This document shows positions 6,501 to 7,680 of a DNA stretch of 7,680 nucleotides, piece after piece. Each line of letters begins with the position of its first letter. The stretch's first letter is position 1. Below the pieces are notes generated by a model that saw nothing but the letters and a program-made list of their open reading frames with translations, made no database searches and had not been told where the DNA came from. Origin of the DNA: Verrucomicrobiales bacterium (GTDB lineage: Bacteria > Verrucomicrobiota > Verrucomicrobiia > Limisphaerales > F1-80-MAGS106); contig CANLCA010000119.1 in the NCBI GenBank assembly GCA_947487925.1, positions 1 to 7,680 of the forward strand, read 5' to 3'. A program made the position numbers and the translations under genes.

Positions 6501-7680
6501 CACGAAGATCTACCACATCCCCTCGGACCGCAACACCTGGCTCTGTGAGAGGAAAGACCTCGAAGGGCCGCGAGTAATTCGTCCCCAGCGCCTGCAACGC
6601 ACGCGGATAGCGCTGGTCGAACCAGCTCTTGTAAAACTCCGCGTTCGCAGTGTAGGCCGTGCTGGCCTCCTCCTCTGCCTGGATCCAGGCCGTAAATCGT
6701 GGCGAGTTCCCACTGAACCGCTCCATCACCTCGACGAGATACCCATTGAACCGTCTCACATTATACGGCTGCTTAGCCCACGAATTGTAGCCAGAGACCC
6801 CCGCTTGGAAGGGCCGTGTGTAATCCCCGAATGATTGATCGCTGTCCCAGTGCAGGAACTGAAACCGTCCATCCACAGGTTTTCGATAAAACCAAGCGTT
6901 TTTCCCGCTGTTCATCGAGAAGAAATCCCAATCCGCCACGAAGCCGCGCACCGCGGCAATCTTGAGAATAGCGGATGCATCCACCAACTGCTCGATCTGA
7001 TCCTGGGTATAGCCTCCTGAGATCACTTTGAAAAAATGGATCAAAGCCCCGTAATCGTCCTCCTGTTCCTTGGTTCGCCTCATGTATTCCGTTCGATACC
7101 TCCCAGCGTTGTCGGTAAACTTATAAAGCCAGTCCGCGTTCCGGAAGTCCTGCCGGCCGTTGTCGGTGAACCACCATTCTTGATCTACCCGATACAAATC
7201 CCCTTCGGCCCCGTTCTCAAAATTCCTGTCCAGATACTCATTATCGATCGGGTCTGTCTCCTCTTTCATGACGAACGGACCCGCGTTGATAGCCAGGTTG
7301 ACAAACTCCTGTTCGTTGATCGGCTGACCGATCCAATACAAAAGCTGCCTCGTTACTCGATTGTGGGAAATGTGTCCCTGCGCGTCGTTGTCAAAGATCA
7401 ATTTCGAGCGATTCCTGAAGCGTCGATCATCTGGAAGCTTCCATTTACCCCGGCTCAAATCGTTGGTCCTAGTCCAAGGGCTCCCCGTGTTGCGCGCCGA
7501 AACCCCGTAGTAAATGTCCTTTTCCTCCGACACAAAAGTCGCGTTGAAGTAATGATTTTGGAGCCTCGGAAACTTGTATTTGTAACGCGCTGTGCCGCCC
7601 TCCGCAATCGCTCCCAAGTCGTACGCTGAAACCACCAGCCGCTCTGTTCTCAAATCCCCGGGCACTGTCTGATCGTCCAC
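3541..7680 (-). CDS. Giant CotH kinase-like / lamin-tail-domain surface protein (N-terminus outside window)
   Basis: At least 1379 residues, open to the window edge. The first codon seen is GTG in mid-domain, so the true start and any signal peptide lie beyond base 7680. Residue numbers count from that codon. Domains in order: CotH kinase-like (1-~365), linker with Ig-like strands (~371-455), PKD-like (~456-552), jelly-roll/DUF1349-like beta domain (~553-757), three lamin-tail-type domains (~762-913, ~918-1056, ~1085-1246), Asp-rich calcium-binding segment (~1251-1300) and a C-terminal beta domain (~1306-1379). CotH proteins are atypical kinases; Bacillus CotH phosphorylates spore-coat proteins. 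Here the extracellular-type modules point to a secreted or cell-surface protein, perhaps acting in adhesion, polymer binding or surface phosphorylation (inference). Only two cysteines were found, C518 and C534, both in the PKD-like domain. No transmembrane segment, LPXTG or PEP-CTERM signal is seen at the C-terminus. Similar multidomain CotH/LTD proteins occur in Verrucomicrobiota; substrate unknown. The pseudouridine synthase follows with an ATGA overlap. Confidence 0.92.
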   Translation of the reverse strand: MDDQTVPGDLRTERLVVSAYDLGAIAEGGTARYKYKFPRLQNHYFNATFVSEEKDIYYGVSARNTGSPWTRTNDLSRGKWKLPDDRRFRNRSKLIFDNDAQGHISHNRVTRQLLYWIGQPINEQEFVNLAINAGPFVMKEETDPIDNEYLDRNFENGAEGDLYRVDQEWWFTDNGRQDFRNADWLYKFTDNAGRYRTEYMRRTKEQEDDYGALIHFFKVISGGYTQDQIEQLVDASAILKIAAVRGFVADWDFFSMNSGKNAWFYRKPVDGRFQFLHWDSDQSFGDYTRPFQAGVSGYNSWAKQPYNVRRFNGYLVEVMERFSGNSPRFTAWIQAEEEASTAYTANAEFYKSWFDQRYPRALQALGTNYSRPFEVFPLTEPGVAVRGDVVDLRGTAPYGLSDLTVKGHPEAVLQWTSDVEWRLSGIALPEGTNQLTVVGLDSFGRLLSQAGELFVKEGNSSPRVRFSPEDSDWRVSVRDDFEVDGTASIDPEGDALTFRWQVTPSKGVLLDTSIPGRCVIKATHPGLYQVALECIDSHGKAGRFTNSVAVYGMRGLSRFDQRKLEDYWTFQGVDYRDSHAGDTSVSLSSPPNVLSLAIGADAARPVGLGSAAFPAIWRELPTEGDWAFITEVAIANGADGDFETGLAVDLLESGKRVRYTVALNGLREVVARRLDGISATGKMATQTPQSNKVGLRVVKEGSNLFLETTSTGSWGRLATVVLPSVVRGERVGLFVASSDNKRVVSSFYKALLVDPSAASELAGTIKLTELMYAPPGGDLYEFVEMMNIGSASADLSGARFTNGISYTFGPIILAGGERVVVAKDRQAFASRYGVEGRSLASGTFTGKLDNAGERLTLVDAKARVILDFSYGTNGSWPGRASGSGSSMELLDVNVGPSDSRAWRSSIDYLGSPGRAGIEPTAGVVINELLSHANRPLEKAIELFNNSATAVDVSGWFLSESSAQLKKFQIPTGVVVPAGGFSVLYEFQFAEPNAPAFLTLDANRAGDLWMVAADSGGQVTRFVDHVEFDASARGVSSGRHPDGTGSWRPALRAPSFGSDVLESDPGGRVDDFRKGFGAPNLPPVFGPLVVARVMYHPPTGGHEFMELANISDAALDLFDLSFPTNRWRVSNGIRFVFPSNVQLAPQQRLLLVASDPDEFRAKNRLSPGALVFGPFDGVLANEGERIEIQRPGVPIEGDSGSVYVPYLPVDRVRYESTYPWPEMADGQGMLLGRLDLAAPAESPVDWRAEDPGFDGDTDGDGMLDRFERLYGFNPLDASDAFFDADGDGFTNLEEFVTGTHPLIPSGRFEITSATLSNNHLMIQFNAVPGRSYRVLRAERLGEGGWSVVAELSASEPGGMLQVRDFPIAPEGTAFFQIVTP
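3544..3765 (-). other. C-terminal beta domain typical of Verrucomicrobiota secreted proteins
   Basis: Residues ~1306-1379: IQFNAVPGRSYRVLRAERLG (1321-1340), then GGWSVVAEL and a final FFQIVTP. This short all-beta module at the extreme C-terminus recurs, from recall, on many secreted Verrucomicrobiota proteins. It may serve in export or surface attachment, but no function is established and no sorting motif is visible. Confidence 0.6.
3781..3930 (-). other. Asp-rich calcium-binding segment (thrombospondin type 3 / dockerin-like loops)
   Basis: Residues ~1251-1300 contain two DxDxDG loops: FDGDTDGDGMLDRFERLYGF (1252-1271) and FDADGDGFTNLEEFVTGTHP (1281-1300). The regular spacing of Asp/Gly followed by a short helix matches EF-hand-like loops found near the C-terminus of many secreted Verrucomicrobiota and Bacteroidota proteins. 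It probably binds calcium and stiffens the junction to the last domain. Confidence 0.8.
3943..4428 (-). repeat. Lamin-tail-type domain 3
   Basis: Residues ~1085-1246: GPLVVARVMYHPPTGGHEFM opens the domain, followed by ELANISDAALDLFDLS, GIRFVFPSNVQLAPQQRLLL, VASDPDEFRAK and FDGVLANEGERIEIQRPG; it ends in SPVDWRAEDPG. The MY.PP.G..EF.E..N.. start is closest to domain 1. The N-terminal linker of this domain carries an exact 18-bp DNA palindrome and a G7 run. Confidence 0.85.
4443..4460. repeat. Exact 18-bp palindrome GGTTTGGGGCCCCAAACC
   Basis: The two 9-base halves are perfect reverse complements with no spacer. It lies within the coding sequence for the linker between lamin-tail domains 2 and 3, reading GFGAPN on the minus strand. 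In RNA it could form a 7-bp stem with a GGCC loop. No T tract follows in either direction, so it does not look like a terminator. Confidence 0.85.
4513..4929 (-). repeat. Lamin-tail-type domain 2
   Basis: Residues ~918-1056: VVINELLSHANRPLEKAIEL, then FNNSATAVDVSGWFLSES, VVVPAGGFSVLYE, AGDLWMVAADSGGQVTRFVD and a closing GTGSWRPALRAPSFGS. It keeps the LTD core (INE, IELFN, DVSGWFLS, PAGG) but differs clearly in sequence from the first and third copies, so it is an old rather than a recent duplication. Confidence 0.85.
4942..5397 (-). repeat. Lamin-tail-type domain 1
   Basis: Residues ~762-913: IKLTELMYAPPGGDLYEFVE opens the domain, followed by MNIGSASADLSGARFTNGIS, LAGGERVVVAKD and GKLDNAGERLTLVDAKARVI, the usual 'I.E.MY.P......FIEL.N.G....DLSG......F..G..L.PG....V......F' pattern of LTD domains. 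The domain closes with AWRSSIDYLGSPG. LTDs are beta-sandwich modules common in secreted bacterial proteins and often sit next to CotH or nuclease domains. Confidence 0.85.
5410..6024 (-). other. Jelly-roll / concanavalin-like beta domain (DUF1349-like)
   Basis: Residues ~553-757. The core from W625 shows alternating beta strands: DWAFITEVAIANGADGDFET, then RVRYTVAL, KVGLRVVKEGSNLFLE, GERVGLFVASS and a closing FYKALLVDP. This 'T.V....DFE.GLAV...G....Y...L...G.....R' pattern resembles DUF1349/concanavalin-A-like domains that bind carbohydrate. Binding specificity cannot be told; assignment is by pattern only. Confidence 0.55.
6025..6315 (-). other. PKD-like beta-sandwich domain
   Basis: Residues ~456-552 contain VDGTASIDPEGDALTFRWQV (483-502) and HPGLYQVALECIDSHG (524-539), the classic PKD signatures: an Asp-rich turn, a core Trp, then G.Y.V.L...D..G. 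Such domains usually serve as spacers or carbohydrate/protein-binding modules in surface proteins. The two cysteines found in the protein (C518, C534) lie here and could pair. Confidence 0.75.
6586..7680 (-). other. CotH kinase-like domain (partial at its N-terminus)
   Basis: Residues 1-~365 match the CotH fold. HNRVTRQLLYWIG (106-118) and EQEFVNLAINAG (123-134) correspond to the usual 'R..R..L.Y.L....G' and 'V.L.VNG' blocks, and ENGAEGDLYRVDQEWWF (155-171) to the 'GDLY' block. ADWDFFSMNSGKNAWFY (249-265) and GRFQFLHWDSDQSFG (271-285) form the catalytic/metal-binding region, with D279 and D281 as the likely D-x-D pair and D250/D252 with N257/N261 as the DWD..N block. These acidic residues are intact, so kinase activity is possible. 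The first part of the domain, where the ATP-contacting lysine normally lies, may be partly outside the window. Confidence 0.85.

Noticed and set aside
7432..7443. 12-bp palindrome TGGAAGCTTCCA in the CotH domain
   Set aside because: About two such sites are expected by chance in this length.
7036..7629. Long plus-strand open frame (197 codons) opposite the CotH domain
   Set aside because: It runs antisense to a region with clear CotH motifs, its translation shows no recognisable motif, and it is a composition shadow of the minus-strand gene.

Overview
The window most likely comes from a member of the Verrucomicrobiota, probably a Pedosphaera/Limisphaerales-like lineage. This is an inference from gene content. 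The PSD1 (DUF1553) plus DUF1501 pair is characteristic of the Planctomycetota-Verrucomicrobiota group. The very large secreted-type CotH / lamin-tail-domain protein, with a C-terminal beta domain of the 'F.A.PGRSYRV....L....W' type, is typical of Verrucomicrobiota. A planctomycete origin is less likely but not excluded. No RNA gene, mobile element or CRISPR array was seen.

Layout: four protein genes fill the window almost completely. By my coordinates only bases 1239-1241 are non-coding, so there is no intergenic stretch to describe and no room for a stand-alone promoter or terminator. On the plus strand, a 5'-truncated DUF1553 gene (1-1238) is followed after 3 bases by a complete DUF1501 gene (1242-2720) whose product carries a twin-arginine signal. 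On the minus strand, a 5'-truncated giant gene (7680-3541) encodes, in order, a CotH kinase-like domain, an Ig-like/PKD segment, a jelly-roll-like domain, three lamin-tail-type domains, a calcium-binding aspartate-rich segment and a C-terminal beta domain. Its TGA overlaps the ATG of an RluA-family pseudouridine synthase gene (3544-2687) in an ATGA arrangement. The two transcription units converge, and their last genes overlap tail-to-tail by 34 bp.

How the genes work together: the DUF1553/DUF1501 pair is a well-known conserved two-gene unit of unknown biochemical function. It is probably exported, and upstream cytochrome c or DUF1549 parts are likely to lie outside the window. The minus-strand unit joins a probable cell-surface or secreted kinase-like adhesion protein with an RNA-modifying enzyme. 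No functional link between these two is evident; the tight spacing suggests co-transcription and translational coupling only.

No clearly new defence or biosynthetic system is visible. The most interesting points are the domain architecture of the giant protein, an exact 18-bp palindrome close to a G7 run between its second and third lamin-tail domains, a C8 tract at the start of its first lamin-tail domain, the gene overlaps, and an atypical stretch in the pseudouridine synthase whose base composition hints at a compensated frameshift.
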